A DNA stretch of 64,000 nucleotides from an uncultured Dehalococcoidia bacterium (GCA_951812825.1 OX638324.1:1611141-1675140); one strand, 5' to 3'; shown: positions 53,744 through 63,013, counted from the stretch's first letter. Notes: a model not told the origin generated them from the letters alone. Numbers and translations are program-made.

Positions 53744-54681
53744 CTGCTGAACAGCGTGTCCTGATCACCGGAGTCGCGGGATTCGGTGGATCCAATCTTG
53801 CCAGAGCCCTGCTCAACCTGGGCTATAGCGTTACAGGGCTGGACATTACACCGCCTGGCCATGCCAATCTATTGAGTAACGAACTTTCCATGCCCAAATT
53901 CCGATATGTGTGGAAAAGCGTCCAAGACATCCAGCCTGGGGACCTGGAGGGTCATTCGACAATTGTGCACCTGGCTGCGCAGGCGGATGCCCCCCTTGCG
54001 TTCGAGTCACCTCGATACACGGTTTTGCAGAACATCGAAGGCATGATTGCGTTGCTGGAAGCGGTGCGTCGCACGGAATCCGTATCGAAGTTCATGTTCG
54101 CAGGGTCCGGCAACGAGATCGGACGAGCCGCATACCTGCCCATCGACGAAGCCCACCCGTTGACTCCCCACAATCCCTACGCGTTCTCGAAAGCGGCGGC
54201 GGAAATGGCATTGGAAACGTGGCGCCTGGCCTACGGAGTCCCGTCAATTGTTGTGAGAACGGGAGTGGTAATCGGCCCCAATATGCGCCGGGAGGTCTTC
54301 ATATTCAAGTGGCTGTGGAACGTGCTCCACGGGAAGTCTTTAGTAGTCGAGGGCGGCAGGCAGACTCGTGACCTCGCCTTCATCGATGATGTGGTCAGGG
54401 CCTGGATACTGGCAATTCAGGCTCCGCCCGAGGAGGTGGTAGGGCAAAAGTTTTTCGTAGGCTCCGGCCAGGAATACTCCATAGATGACCTCGCGAGAAT
54501 GTGCAGAGACGCAATCGGAGCCAACGTTCCCATCGAACATGTCGGCTATCGTCCCGGAGAAGAAGGTCATCGCGAAGCATTCAGTGTGGAGAAGGCCCGG
54601 AGAGTGCTCGGCTACGCTCCCCAAGTATCACCCAGGGAGGCGATCAAGAAAACCGCTGAATGGGTAAGAACCCTGCTCTAG
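53740..54681 (+). CDS. NAD-dependent sugar epimerase/dehydratase family protein
   Basis: A 313-residue extended short-chain dehydrogenase. The N-terminal GVAGFGGSNLARAL binds NAD; the catalytic set is FAGSGNEIG (Ser), then NPYAFSKAAAEMALE (Tyr-x3-Lys), with TRDLAFIDDVVRAW near the C-terminus, as in UDP-sugar 4-epimerases. Its ATG overlaps the dehydrogenase stop (ATGA), so the two act together, probably to make a modified sugar nucleotide for the glycosyltransferase at 58093. Its 3' end overlaps the convergent histidine phosphatase gene by 54 bases. Confidence 0.88.
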   Translation: MTAEQRVLITGVAGFGGSNLARALLNLGYSVTGLDITPPGHANLLSNELSMPKFRYVWKSVQDIQPGDLEGHSTIVHLAAQADAPLAFESPRYTVLQNIEGMIALLEAVRRTESVSKFMFAGSGNEIGRAAYLPIDEAHPLTPHNPYAFSKAAAEMALETWRLAYGVPSIVVRTGVVIGPNMRREVFIFKWLWNVLHGKSLVVEGGRQTRDLAFIDDVVRAWILAIQAPPEEVVGQKFFVGSGQEYSIDDLARMCRDAIGANVPIEHVGYRPGEEGHREAFSVEKARRVLGYAPQVSPREAIKKTAEWVRTLL

Positions 54682-55320
54682 ACCTCTCCAGATGTAATGG
54701 AGTCGTTCCCCGCGCCGCCACAGTAAGAGCGCGTCCAGGTAACCCGGCCAACTGATCTCTTCCACCGCCAGCCCGTACAGGTAGGCAACGAGTACTGCAA
54801 GTATGGAATCGTGGGTTACGTATATGTTCAAGCAACCGAGAGACTGGAGGTCGCAGGCGGTTAACCCCAGTAGCAAGTCTATGCCCTTCGGAGTTGGCCT
54901 CATGCCCGCCGGAGGCTCCTTACTGGTGAGCTGACGCCTGAGTATATCCAGGATACCAGTTTCAAGGAAGAGGACCCCGCAGACCTCCTCATCCACCACA
55001 AAAGGGCCGGGCGCTCCGAGCCGCCAATCCAGGGCGAACTCTCTATCCAAGCCGCCTCCGTGAAGTATCGCCCGAGCCGTCGCTTTGCACCTGGGTACAG
55101 GACTGGCCGTAGCCCTGACATGCGGCCTTATGATGGACAATTTCGCTCCAAGCTTTTCCGCCGAGGCGACTCCGAGTTCGGTCAGATGAACGTCGTTGCC
55201 GAATGCTCCTTGAGGCATATCCTCCCGCTCGGCATGCCTCAATATCAGCGTTATGTCCACTTCTGTAGGTATGGCGCGAAGCTGCTGCTCAATCCAAGTT
55301 ACTCGACAACTATTGTTCAC
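54628..55320 (-). CDS. Histidine phosphatase superfamily protein
   Basis: A 230-residue phosphoglycerate-mutase-like phosphatase with the RHAERED motif (about 28-34) and a second catalytic histidine in VTHDSILAVLVAYLYGL. The start is GTG, overlapping the stop of the WG-repeat/methyltransferase gene (GTGA). As the last gene of the leftward biosynthetic operon it may dephosphorylate an intermediate. The tail overlaps the epimerase gene on the other strand. Confidence 0.83.
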   Translation of the reverse strand: MNNSCRVTWIEQQLRAIPTEVDITLILRHAEREDMPQGAFGNDVHLTELGVASAEKLGAKLSIIRPHVRATASPVPRCKATARAILHGGGLDREFALDWRLGAPGPFVVDEEVCGVLFLETGILDILRRQLTSKEPPAGMRPTPKGIDLLLGLTACDLQSLGCLNIYVTHDSILAVLVAYLYGLAVEEISWPGYLDALLLWRRGERLHYIWRGLEQGSYPFSGFLDRLPG

Positions 55321-57008
55321 AGCGCCCTTGCACGAAGGATTGAGCTTACGGAACTTGTCTCAACCACGTCCAGCAGGCCGAATCCTTCTTGAGCCAGAAT
55401 CTCCCTGAACTGCTTCTCCGTGCGTTCGGCGCCCTGGGTCATAACGAGCATATTCAGGTCCAGAAGACCGCCCCTGCTGGTCGCTTCGTCCAGCACCATC
55501 TCTATCACGTAGAGTGTGCCTCCCCTTGGTATCGCCTCGCGAGCGCGCCTCAGAATTCGCAACGCGTCACCGTTAGGACAGTCATGTATGACCCTCGACA
55601 GGATGACGGCATCCGACGTGACAGGCCATTCCTCAAAGAGGTCCCCTGCAACATATCTGCACCGTCCAGCGAGGTCTGCTGGCGGCATGGCGACCTCCAC
55701 TACCTCCGCTCTGTCCATTATGGTTGCCTCAAGCTCCGGGCAAGAACGCAGCAGTGCAAATACCAACTCTCCGGCGCCACCTCCCGCATCCAGGATGCTG
55801 TCATGGTCGGTGAGTTCCAGCAAATCCGAGACATCTCGATAGTCGTGCCTTGCGTACGCTGACATGGCCGAATGGTAGGTCCTCAGATCGCAGGGGCGGT
55901 CCTGAAGCCAGTCGAAGAAGCTCTTGCCATGCAATTTCTCGAATGCCGACTTGCCGGTCTGGAGGGAACGAACAACCCCTGACCAGGATTGGTAAGACTC
56001 CCTGCCCCAGTGTCGAGCCGCATCCGATAACGAAATCGGGTGACTTCGCATGAGCAACGCTCCACGGTTCGTCGGATGGTAGAGACCGTCTACATCCCTC
56101 CATACAACTTCCAACTCCATGAGGGCCCTCATCAACCTTGCCCCGACCGATCTATGCATCCGAGTTCGCTCCTGTACCTCTATATCGGATGCGGGTAAGC
56201 ACTCAAAAACACCCAATTCCACGGCAGCATGAATCGTTTGGGTCCGCCAGTGGCCGACCATTTCACGGGATAGAGCTTCGAAATGAGATTGCGGGGGACT
56301 CCTGAGTTCCAGCAAAGTCAGACCTGACTCGTTGACAACCGATAAGGAGCCGTCGAGCCCCTCCACGCGAGCCTGGCCGTTGTAGAACGGCTCCACATTG
56401 CTGAAGCGCTCTCTGTACAGAGGCATTCCGGTCATGTCCACATGGTGCCATCCTTCGGAGTCGCAGGCGCGAGCGTACCGCTTGTGAAATACGTCCAGGT
56501 CCTTGAACCATCGGCCATGGATCAGGTTGCCTGAAGCGTCTATGTGGGTGTGTTTGCCATCGTCCCGCTGAACCACGGCATAGCCCTCCTTGAAGTCACC
56601 GGCGTACCGGTAGCGCCCTCTGTATGCAGGCAAGCCGTCGCTGATGATATGGAAATAATCACCGCCGCGCAGGCGGACAGCGCAGCGGTCCTCCTGGAAG
56701 TTCCCGCACCACGCATAGCGCTCCTTGTACAGAGGACTTCCGTCCGCGAGGATATGGAACCACCCATCATCTGAATGGACGGCAGCACGGCCTTCGTAAT
56801 ATCCGAATGTACTGACGTAGCGTGACTCGTAGGCCGGCAGCCCGTCCGCGGTAATGTGGTATGCGCCTGAACCGTCTATGGCCGGGGCAAGGCCGGGTTC
56901 GTGGAACTTCATCACTTCGTCGAACCTGGACCTATAGGCAGGTCGTCCTTTATACACGTGGTGAGAAGCAGATTCCGATATCCCATATTCCCGCCATCGT
57001 TCTTTCAT
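55317..57008 (-). CDS. WG-repeat / O-methyltransferase fusion protein
   Basis: A 563-residue fusion. Residues about 25-240 contain about six degenerate WG-like repeats, each near 38 residues with an aromatic-rich core (YHITADGLPAYESRYVSTFG, FHILADGSPLYKERYAW, FHIISDGLPAYRGRYRYAG). Residues 255-563 are an O-methyltransferase of the Methyltransf_2 type: dimerisation domain MVGHWRTQTIHAAVELGVFE, SAM motif ILDAGGGAGELVFALL and catalytic-type VIHDCPNGDALRIL. The ATG at 57008 overlaps the radical SAM stop (ATGA). Substrate unknown; the repeats may bind it. Confidence 0.85.
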   Translation of the reverse strand: MKERWREYGISESASHHVYKGRPAYRSRFDEVMKFHEPGLAPAIDGSGAYHITADGLPAYESRYVSTFGYYEGRAAVHSDDGWFHILADGSPLYKERYAWCGNFQEDRCAVRLRGGDYFHIISDGLPAYRGRYRYAGDFKEGYAVVQRDDGKHTHIDASGNLIHGRWFKDLDVFHKRYARACDSEGWHHVDMTGMPLYRERFSNVEPFYNGQARVEGLDGSLSVVNESGLTLLELRSPPQSHFEALSREMVGHWRTQTIHAAVELGVFECLPASDIEVQERTRMHRSVGARLMRALMELEVVWRDVDGLYHPTNRGALLMRSHPISLSDAARHWGRESYQSWSGVVRSLQTGKSAFEKLHGKSFFDWLQDRPCDLRTYHSAMSAYARHDYRDVSDLLELTDHDSILDAGGGAGELVFALLRSCPELEATIMDRAEVVEVAMPPADLAGRCRYVAGDLFEEWPVTSDAVILSRVIHDCPNGDALRILRRAREAIPRGGTLYVIEMVLDEATSRGGLLDLNMLVMTQGAERTEKQFREILAQEGFGLLDVVETSSVSSILRARAL

Positions 57009-58096
57009 GAGTCCGCCGGCCGTCTCATGTTGCAAACTAGGCACAATGCGTTTTCCAAATAGTTGGCTTGAAGGTGCCTGTATTTGGAACTCTTCCAGAT
57101 GTTGCACAGGCTGGTTTTGTTGACGTTCCCGAAGTAGCCGAGTGTGCGCCGCAGGGTGTCAGGGGCGCAGCACGGGTTGAATCTGCCGTCGGAGGCCACC
57201 CAGGCCTCCTGCCCCAGAAACGGGCAAACAGCGTCAGACGCAATTTCCCTTACACCGTTTTGGTCCAGTTTAAAGATGTTCTCCAACAGGACCTGTTCGC
57301 CGTTTGGCAACCTGTGACGCTCAGCAACCTGGTATGCCGAATCCACCATGTCGTTCCAGCGGGAAATGGCCTCACGGTTTCGGCGCATCGACTCGTGACC
57401 CATCTGGCTGAAGTGGACCCAGAGATGGTGTCCCTTCACTCTGTCCACTCCAAGACTCGCGGCCAGCTTCACCATGCCGGGAAGTTCGGAGAAGTTGATT
57501 TCCATGAAGGTCAGTTGAAATGTCACCCGACACCGGTTGCCTCCGGTTTCCGCATGGACGTCCCTGACGTCTATGAATGTCCGGAGGTTTTCGACAATGG
57601 TTTCCCATTTTGATCCAAGCATGACCTTCTCATGGGTGGCTTTCGTTGAACCATTCCACGAGATCTTCACGTCCGACGCGACAGGTACGATGCGTTCGGC
57701 CCAAGCCCTGGCTCCACGCTTTGGAAACGTCCCATTAGTGGTCAGGTTGAGCCTGACTTCGTACTCCGCGCAGAGGTCAAGAATCTCGTCGAAGTGCCGG
57801 TAGAGGAGAGGCTCCCCCATGGTCGATGGAATGATCTCGCGCAGTCCTGTGCCCCTGGACTCCTCCATCACGCTGCGAATCAGGTCGATAGACATTCGAC
57901 GCTTTGGGCGTTCCGCCTTCTGCCTGTCGCTCTGAGTCGTGCTGTAGGGCGAGTGGTCCTCGCACATGATGCAGTGGAGGTTGCAGTCGTCGGGATTGGT
58001 GTCGAAAGTGATGCGCCAGGGGCCTCGCCGCTGGAGTGTGGTTTGCATGCCCCCTGCCTTTGGATATTCTCCTTGTTCGACCGCTACTTTGCTCAT
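57005..58096 (-). CDS. Radical SAM protein with SPASM-like C-terminus
   Basis: A 363-residue radical SAM enzyme. The 4Fe-4S motif is CNLHCIMC near residue 39; the GGE-like region is STMGEPLLYRHFDEIL; KISWNGSTKATHEKVM follows. The C-terminal part has further cysteines, CPFLGQEAWVASDGRFNPCC and CLVC, as in SPASM domains that hold extra clusters. The ATG at 58096 overlaps the glycosyltransferase stop by ATGA. A long upstream extension of the frame is arginine-rich nonsense within the glycosyltransferase gene. Possible roles: peptide or sugar modification. Confidence 0.9.
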   Translation of the reverse strand: MSKVAVEQGEYPKAGGMQTTLQRRGPWRITFDTNPDDCNLHCIMCEDHSPYSTTQSDRQKAERPKRRMSIDLIRSVMEESRGTGLREIIPSTMGEPLLYRHFDEILDLCAEYEVRLNLTTNGTFPKRGARAWAERIVPVASDVKISWNGSTKATHEKVMLGSKWETIVENLRTFIDVRDVHAETGGNRCRVTFQLTFMEINFSELPGMVKLAASLGVDRVKGHHLWVHFSQMGHESMRRNREAISRWNDMVDSAYQVAERHRLPNGEQVLLENIFKLDQNGVREIASDAVCPFLGQEAWVASDGRFNPCCAPDTLRRTLGYFGNVNKTSLCNIWKSSKYRHLQANYLENALCLVCNMRRPADS

Positions 58097-59403
58097 CGTC
58101 GCGCGTCTCTGCCTATAAGGTTGGAGTAGATTCTCTCTACGGCCAAGGCGTGTGATTTCATGTCTGGGACATTTCCGTCGTCCGATTTTAGGTAGCCTGT
58201 CTTGCCCAGTCGCCTTGCAAGCTGGGGATTGTCGGCCAATCGCTGCATCTGCTGAGCGAGGGACTGGGGGTCGCGGTGGGTGAACAACAGGCCGTTGCGC
58301 TCGTGATGGACATACTCGGCCATCCCCCCAAAGTCTGCGGTTATGACCGGAACCCTGGCCTGTAACGCCTCGTGAATGACGAGGGGCGAGTTCTCTGCCC
58401 ATATCGAAGGCACCACAATCACATCGCAGCGGTTGAACACTTCTGGAACGATATCCTCGTTTCTGTACTCCCCCATCCAATCGACGCGGGATCCCGCACA
58501 GTCTGGCAGGTTTCTCGCCGCCTCCTTCAGTCCGTCGGTCTCTATGTCCCGGTCTCGTCCCCAGATTCGGAGCTTGGTACTTCCTGATACCCTGCCGAAG
58601 GACTCAATGAGCTGGTTCACCCCCTTGGCCGGTATATGTGTCCCTATATAGCCGAATGTGAACGGCTCACCCTGTGTCCGGCTACGGCCCTTCATACGCT
58701 CCCGGTGGAATCCGTAGTCTAGATAGGTGAGTTTCCGATGGGGAATTCCGAAGTCGTCTCGGAACCGCCTCAGAAGGTACCTGGAGGGCGCAATGAACAT
58801 ATCTACGGCGTCGCATACCTCCTGGACATGTCCCATGCGCCGGGCCACCCAACCTGTCCAGTAGGCCTCATCCGCCTTGTACTCTTCCTCATCGCCTGAG
58901 AAGTAGCGCACATAGCAGCGGACGGCGCACTTCCTGTCATCCTGCCCGTCGCAGACAGGCCAGACTTTCGTCGGGTCCTTGGGGTACATCTGAATGAACT
59001 GGCCCCTCGGACACATCAGCCAGTAGTCGTGCAGTGTGACCACGATGGGGATCCTCCGCTCTCTCGCCTTGAACACAAGCGAAGTAGACAGGTGGTTCAG
59101 ATGTCCGATATGGACCACTTCGGGAAGGATCTCATTCATCAGGCGGACAAAGGCGTCATCCACGGCGGTGTGTCGATACCCATCCCGCGCCCTCGCCATG
59201 TTGATAACGTGGAGAGTTATGCGAGAGTCGGCCGGGTCGGTTTCCCTTTGCATGCAATATTCGGGAAGGAAGGCGTTTTCCTGCCGGGTGAAAACGTGCA
59301 CTTCGTTACGTTCTGCTAGCGCCTGAGAAAGACCCTGGGTATACACCTCAGCGCCCGCGTTGTACCGCATGGGATATCCGTGGATCACCTGGAAGATCTT
59401 CAA
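58093..59403 (-). CDS. Glycosyltransferase family 4 protein
   Basis: A 436-residue GT-B retaining glycosyltransferase. The N-terminal domain has FQVIHGYPMRYNAGAEVYTQ; the C-terminal domain has FTFGYIGTHIPAKGVNQLIE and the nucleotide-sugar site WAENSPLVIHEALQARVPVI. The start appears to be a TTG at 59403. A cysteine-containing insert around residues 145-165 (CDGQDDRKCAVRC) could bind metal. It is the first gene of the coupled leftward operon, probably adding the sugar produced by the convergent dehydrogenase/epimerase. Confidence 0.9.
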   Translation of the reverse strand: MKIFQVIHGYPMRYNAGAEVYTQGLSQALAERNEVHVFTRQENAFLPEYCMQRETDPADSRITLHVINMARARDGYRHTAVDDAFVRLMNEILPEVVHIGHLNHLSTSLVFKARERRIPIVVTLHDYWLMCPRGQFIQMYPKDPTKVWPVCDGQDDRKCAVRCYVRYFSGDEEEYKADEAYWTGWVARRMGHVQEVCDAVDMFIAPSRYLLRRFRDDFGIPHRKLTYLDYGFHRERMKGRSRTQGEPFTFGYIGTHIPAKGVNQLIESFGRVSGSTKLRIWGRDRDIETDGLKEAARNLPDCAGSRVDWMGEYRNEDIVPEVFNRCDVIVVPSIWAENSPLVIHEALQARVPVITADFGGMAEYVHHERNGLLFTHRDPQSLAQQMQRLADNPQLARRLGKTGYLKSDDGNVPDMKSHALAVERIYSNLIGRDARR

Positions 59404-60437
59404 TTACCGCTCTGCTCTCGTGCGACTCTAATCTCCGCTTCACTGAATGTAGGACAAATCACTGCATCTTCAGTGTGAGAGTACCACGAATCTCAGGTCT
59501 ATTGGAGAACGTGGATATTGAGACTACCTATTATTCGCTGTTCCCCTTTCCTCGTTTCGGATCAATAACACTTGACGGGATCAAGTAGCTTCATCTTGAC
59601 CCTCATCCTGAGTAAGTAAGCTGAATCTGCTTGTTGTCCTGAGGAAACTAGGCCTGTTCTCCAGGACAGTGTCCTTGAGTTTGCGCAGCCAGTGCCCTGG
59701 CACACCAGAGACTATCTCTCGACGGCGTCAACCAAATTCTCACTAGCATCGTAGCGTTGCTTAAAGTATCTGGCAGGGTTCCACCATTTGCCCATCTCGG
59801 CCTAGAGTCCTCCCCGTGTCGACTGAGGATGGAATTTGCGAGAGGAGGTGTTAGCAGCTATCGACCGAATACACTGGCCGATTGACTTGCATTCTTGTGC
59901 GAGCAACTGCCGGACCAGTCAAGTATGAGAATCCATCATGTCGAAGCGAGAATCGACATTGCACCAATCAAGGAAGTTTGTCCACAAGAACTCCCCCACG
60001 ATCTTCGACAAAATCAAGAACCTTTTCGTTCACTTCCCTCCTCAAGCGGTACTTAGGATATACGCCTGCTTGTTTCGACGAGAGTCATTATGTCCGGAAA
60101 TCGCCGGAGGAGATCACCAGTGACTTCCATTAGCAAGCGAATCGCAACCTTTGACGGTGACCTATCTAGTTAGTTCGTGAACTTGCTTGAAGACTATAGA
60201 AACGTCACCCTTCCTGAGGCAGTTCGCACGCCCTCCTAGTAGTCTACCGGCAAAAGCAATTGGTGTTGTTCACGGAGATAGAAGCATCAAGCCTTTTGGA
60301 CCAGTTCATGGGGTAGGTCACGTCAGAACTTCCGAGATTGATGGTAACAATGTGCGCCACCCCCACCACCAACGCTGAGGGGCCCACTTCTAGGACGTTC
60401 TCGACTTGGATGCTCTGTGGATTCTGGCGGCGGATGT
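59404..60437. other. Gene-poor kilobase
   Basis: No supported gene on either strand. Short frames (for example 59938-60123) have no ribosome site or family. This looks like decayed sequence between the biosynthetic cluster and the HEPN gene. The promoter of the glycosyltransferase operon should lie at the left end. Confidence 0.5.
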
Positions 60438-61706
60438 TCATTTCAGAGAACCAGAGTACTCTGCCCAGTCGAGTTCAGCTGGCCTGTCATACCAGGTTGG
60501 ACTATCTAGCCATTCAGGATCGTGGCCTAGCCTGTACACATCGTCATCCCTCTTGAAAAGCTCCTCACATTGGGATTCGGCAAATCTAATTGCATGCTCG
60601 TTGATAGCAAACTCAAGCTCGTACTCTTTCACGTAGAGGTTCCTAGCTTCTGGGATGACATGGTGTTTCTTTGGGCGCAGCTCGGATGCCCATTCATTCA
60701 GATAGGGAGAAAGCTTCAGGCCGGGTTTGAATCTCAGCGAGAAGCGTCCATCTGGGTGGAACCAATAGCCGGCCCCTGGCATCCAGGACTGAGCGTGTTT
60801 GCCCATGACGATCTGAATCGACGCATTCAAAATGTGGAATAGATGCAGCCGTGACTCGGAACTCCTGTGCACAAGAGATTCAATATCCTCTAGTCCGTGG
60901 ACAATTCTATCTCGTAGCTTTTGAGCGTCAGTTGAAGAGAAGTTGCCGGTCAACTCTTTGGACAACCGCTCCTTTACGTCGTCAGAGAGCGACTCAGATA
61001 GTTGGGAGATATCAGATAGACAACTAAACATGTGGTCTATGCCAGCCTTCTTGCGATCCCTGTCCTCACCTGGTACATTGCCACAGGTCTTACAAGAAGC
61101 CTTCGGCCCGTAAGGGTGTGCAATCCTATCTATGACCGTTCCAATACACTCTAGCCCCGTCCATGCGGCGACATAGCTTACAGTTGGATCCTGGACACTT
61201 ACCGATAAGCCATACCAGTGGATAGCTGACTGCAGCTGGCCACGCGAGCTGACATCGATCGAGGCAGCCAACCGAATATATTTGGCCAGCCTGTAGTCTG
61301 TCATTTGATCGAATTCAGTGAGCATGTAGGGTCTGTCTTTATGTACGTAATTGTGCTCGGCTCTCAGGTCCTCGTTTACATCGATGCAAGCGACTCGCTT
61401 AAGTTGAGGAGACTGTATAGGATATGCACCAAAGGCAGAAAGCATGGAACTAAACACTTCCCCCATACTGATGGCGCGGGCTTCAGCCTCTAGGAGTCCC
61501 GGGCTCAAGAACTCGATCACGAGGACTACTTCGGCATATCCGCTTACAAGTGAATGCTCATCTCGTGGGAGGATTACATAGTAGCCTTTGTTGATACCGA
61601 AATCAGACGGCCTAGGAATTTCACCTCTGATTTCGCTAGCAGAATAGAAGAGCGATGGCAGTTTCAACTCAGCAACGTAAAGTTGCTCACTTTTCCCGCT
61701 GAGCAC
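60438..61706 (-). CDS. ApeA-like HEPN domain protein
   Basis: A 422-residue protein. Around residues 180-300 it looks like a HEPN domain: a helical segment followed by RDRIVHGLEDIES with the R-x4-H motif (Arg265, His270) of HEPN ribonucleases. A CKTCG pair (about residue 206) may bind metal. The N-terminal 170 residues are a beta-rich region (YYVILPRDEHSLVSG, VVLVIEFLSPG) of unknown type, as seen in ApeA-like abortive infection proteins. Predicted RNA-cleaving phage defence factor. Family assignment is by eye. Confidence 0.65.
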   Translation of the reverse strand: MLSGKSEQLYVAELKLPSLFYSASEIRGEIPRPSDFGINKGYYVILPRDEHSLVSGYAEVVLVIEFLSPGLLEAEARAISMGEVFSSMLSAFGAYPIQSPQLKRVACIDVNEDLRAEHNYVHKDRPYMLTEFDQMTDYRLAKYIRLAASIDVSSRGQLQSAIHWYGLSVSVQDPTVSYVAAWTGLECIGTVIDRIAHPYGPKASCKTCGNVPGEDRDRKKAGIDHMFSCLSDISQLSESLSDDVKERLSKELTGNFSSTDAQKLRDRIVHGLEDIESLVHRSSESRLHLFHILNASIQIVMGKHAQSWMPGAGYWFHPDGRFSLRFKPGLKLSPYLNEWASELRPKKHHVIPEARNLYVKEYELEFAINEHAIRFAESQCEELFKRDDDVYRLGHDPEWLDSPTWYDRPAELDWAEYSGSLK

Positions 61707-61959
61707 GTCTCTTCACCTCCTGAAGACTCGCGAAAGCTGCCCTTATTTGATTCTCGTTGGCTCATTAATATTACACTGTTGAGTTGCCCGACTGTGCCGT
61801 CTCCGATCTCAGTCCCAACCCAATGGGAACCCACACTTAGCTGGTGGCAAGTCCCCTGACCGTCAACCTCACAATGTCCAGATTCACGGGCATCCCCTGC
61901 GCAGGGAGACCCTGTGAACTACGTTCTTGCCGTCCGGCTCACCTGGGGCATCACTGGGA

Positions 61960-62210
61960 GGATGACCACTGCACCGCCCATCTGACGTCAGACCAAAGAT
62001 ACCACCTGACGGCCAAGGGTATTGGCGAGACTATCTCGTTGCTGGGCTTCGCCACGCCCTCGGACTTCATGCGGGTCTACCCCATTTCCAGAGAGCGACC
62101 GCCGTTGCCCATCCACAGGATAGAGGCTGCGGCCTGGGTCTACCGACTTGCAGTCTCGATGCCCTTCGGCATCGAGGGTCTGGCTTCCACGTGGAAGTCC
62201 ACCCAACTGG
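61960..62210 (+). pseudogene. Degraded replication-relaxation family fragment
   Basis: The frame TSDQRYHLTAKGIGETISLL followed by DFMRVYPISRE and AAWVYRLAVSM matches residues about 60-115 of the intact protein at 39456 (SLRYFLSAKGVKKAAKVLGY, YVRAYPMSKEW, VSYIYRLAASL). Neither the wHTH start nor the C-terminal half is present. It probably marks an older copy of the element's backbone. Confidence 0.65.
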
Positions 62211-62470
62211 GCTGGTATTCATTAGAAGACAACAGAGAGAAGAAGGCAGCCTTTGATTGAATAAGTTAGAATCGCCCCTATGAATGGTGGGAACAATTGT
62301 CAAGCCAATTATACAAGCAAGAATTGACTCCCCACCCCCCAAGGCTTTCGTCCACAGGGACCTTTTGCCCTGCATCCCCAGGCCCAACCCGTGGTGGTGG
62401 CACATTGCCAGTGGTACAGGAATTTAGGGGCGGTCACTTCGGCAAAGTTGCCCAGCAAAACCTTGGAACC

Positions 62471-62493
62471 TGTGGGGTAAAATGTGGGGAAAC
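62471..62493. repeat. Putative integrase arm-type sites, right end
   Basis: TGTGGGGTAAA directly followed by ATGTGGGGAAAC. The word matches those at 22122 and 22155. Confidence 0.55.
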
Positions 62494-62522
62494 TTGAAAA
62501 ACGTCCCTGATTTAGCTACAAA

Positions 62523-62547
62523 TTCGAATCCAGGCCGGGCAGCTTTT
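62523..62547. repeat. Right attachment site (attR)
   Basis: Identical over 25 bases to 21963-21987. Only the T-loop and acceptor part of the tRNA is present; no second tRNA can be folded. Confidence 0.92.
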
Positions 62548-62650
62548 CCTTAACCTCCCCTTAACGCATCCCAACCCACGCACGTTATCCTCCCCTCATC
62601 AGCACCCCTCGGCGGAAGTTAGGTGGTGTCCCGATTTGAAAAACCGAAAC

Positions 62651-63013
62651 TCACGACGCGGGTTCCCAAAGCTCGATCGCGTTCCCTTCAGGGTCGTGAA
62701 TGCGGGCGAAGCGGCCTATGCCCTCCATCTCGCTTTCGTGGCTGACCTCGATATCCGCCGACCTGAGCTGCGCGACCATCGCGTCCAGGTCCGCCACGCG
62801 GAAGTTCAGCATGAAGGCCTTGTCCACCGCGAAATAATCCGTGTCGGCATCGAAGGGGGAGAAGACCGTGACCCCGGACTCCGTCACCCACGGCTCCATC
62901 TCCATGCTCGTCGGAGCGGGATTGATCCCAAGATGCTCCTGGTACCATTTCGTAAGCTCCTCCGGGTCCTTCGCCCGAAAGAAGAACCCGCCGAATCCCT
63001 GAACCTTCTGCAT
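62651..63013 (-). CDS. VOC-family (glyoxalase/bleomycin resistance-like) protein
   Basis: A 120-residue protein of the vicinal oxygen chelate superfamily: FFFRAKDPEELTKWYQEHLG begins the first beta-alpha-beta-beta-beta unit and VADLDAMVAQLRSADIEV with RIHDPEGNAIELWEP ends the second. Members bind metal and act as lyases, dioxygenases or drug-binding proteins; substrate unknown. AGAGGTG precedes the ATG at 63013; longer upstream frames are not homologous. First gene of the right backbone. Confidence 0.9.
   Translation of the reverse strand: MQKVQGFGGFFFRAKDPEELTKWYQEHLGINPAPTSMEMEPWVTESGVTVFSPFDADTDYFAVDKAFMLNFRVADLDAMVAQLRSADIEVSHESEMEGIGRFARIHDPEGNAIELWEPAS

Larger units (their letters stand above)
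21988..62547. mobile_element. Integrated genomic (defence) island, about 40.6 kb
   Basis: Bounded by the 25-bp direct repeat of the tRNA-Gln end, with a P4-type integrase immediately inside attL and an AlpA-like regulator beside it. TGTGGGGA/TAAA repeats lie inside both ends. The four backbone intergenic repeat families are not seen within it, and base composition is visibly more AT-rich, especially from 44.8 to 52 kb. Cargo: restriction/methylation genes, toxin-antitoxin pairs, a HEPN protein and a biosynthetic cluster. No conjugation genes or phage structural genes were recognised, so movement probably needs a helper. Confidence 0.88.

Noticed and set aside
58097-58480. N-terminal extension of the radical SAM frame
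   Set aside because: Lies fully within the glycosyltransferase gene and reads as arginine-rich nonsense; the ATGA overlap gives the real start.
62510-62582. Second tRNA at the right attachment site
   Set aside because: Only the T arm and acceptor 3' strand are present; no D or anticodon arm.
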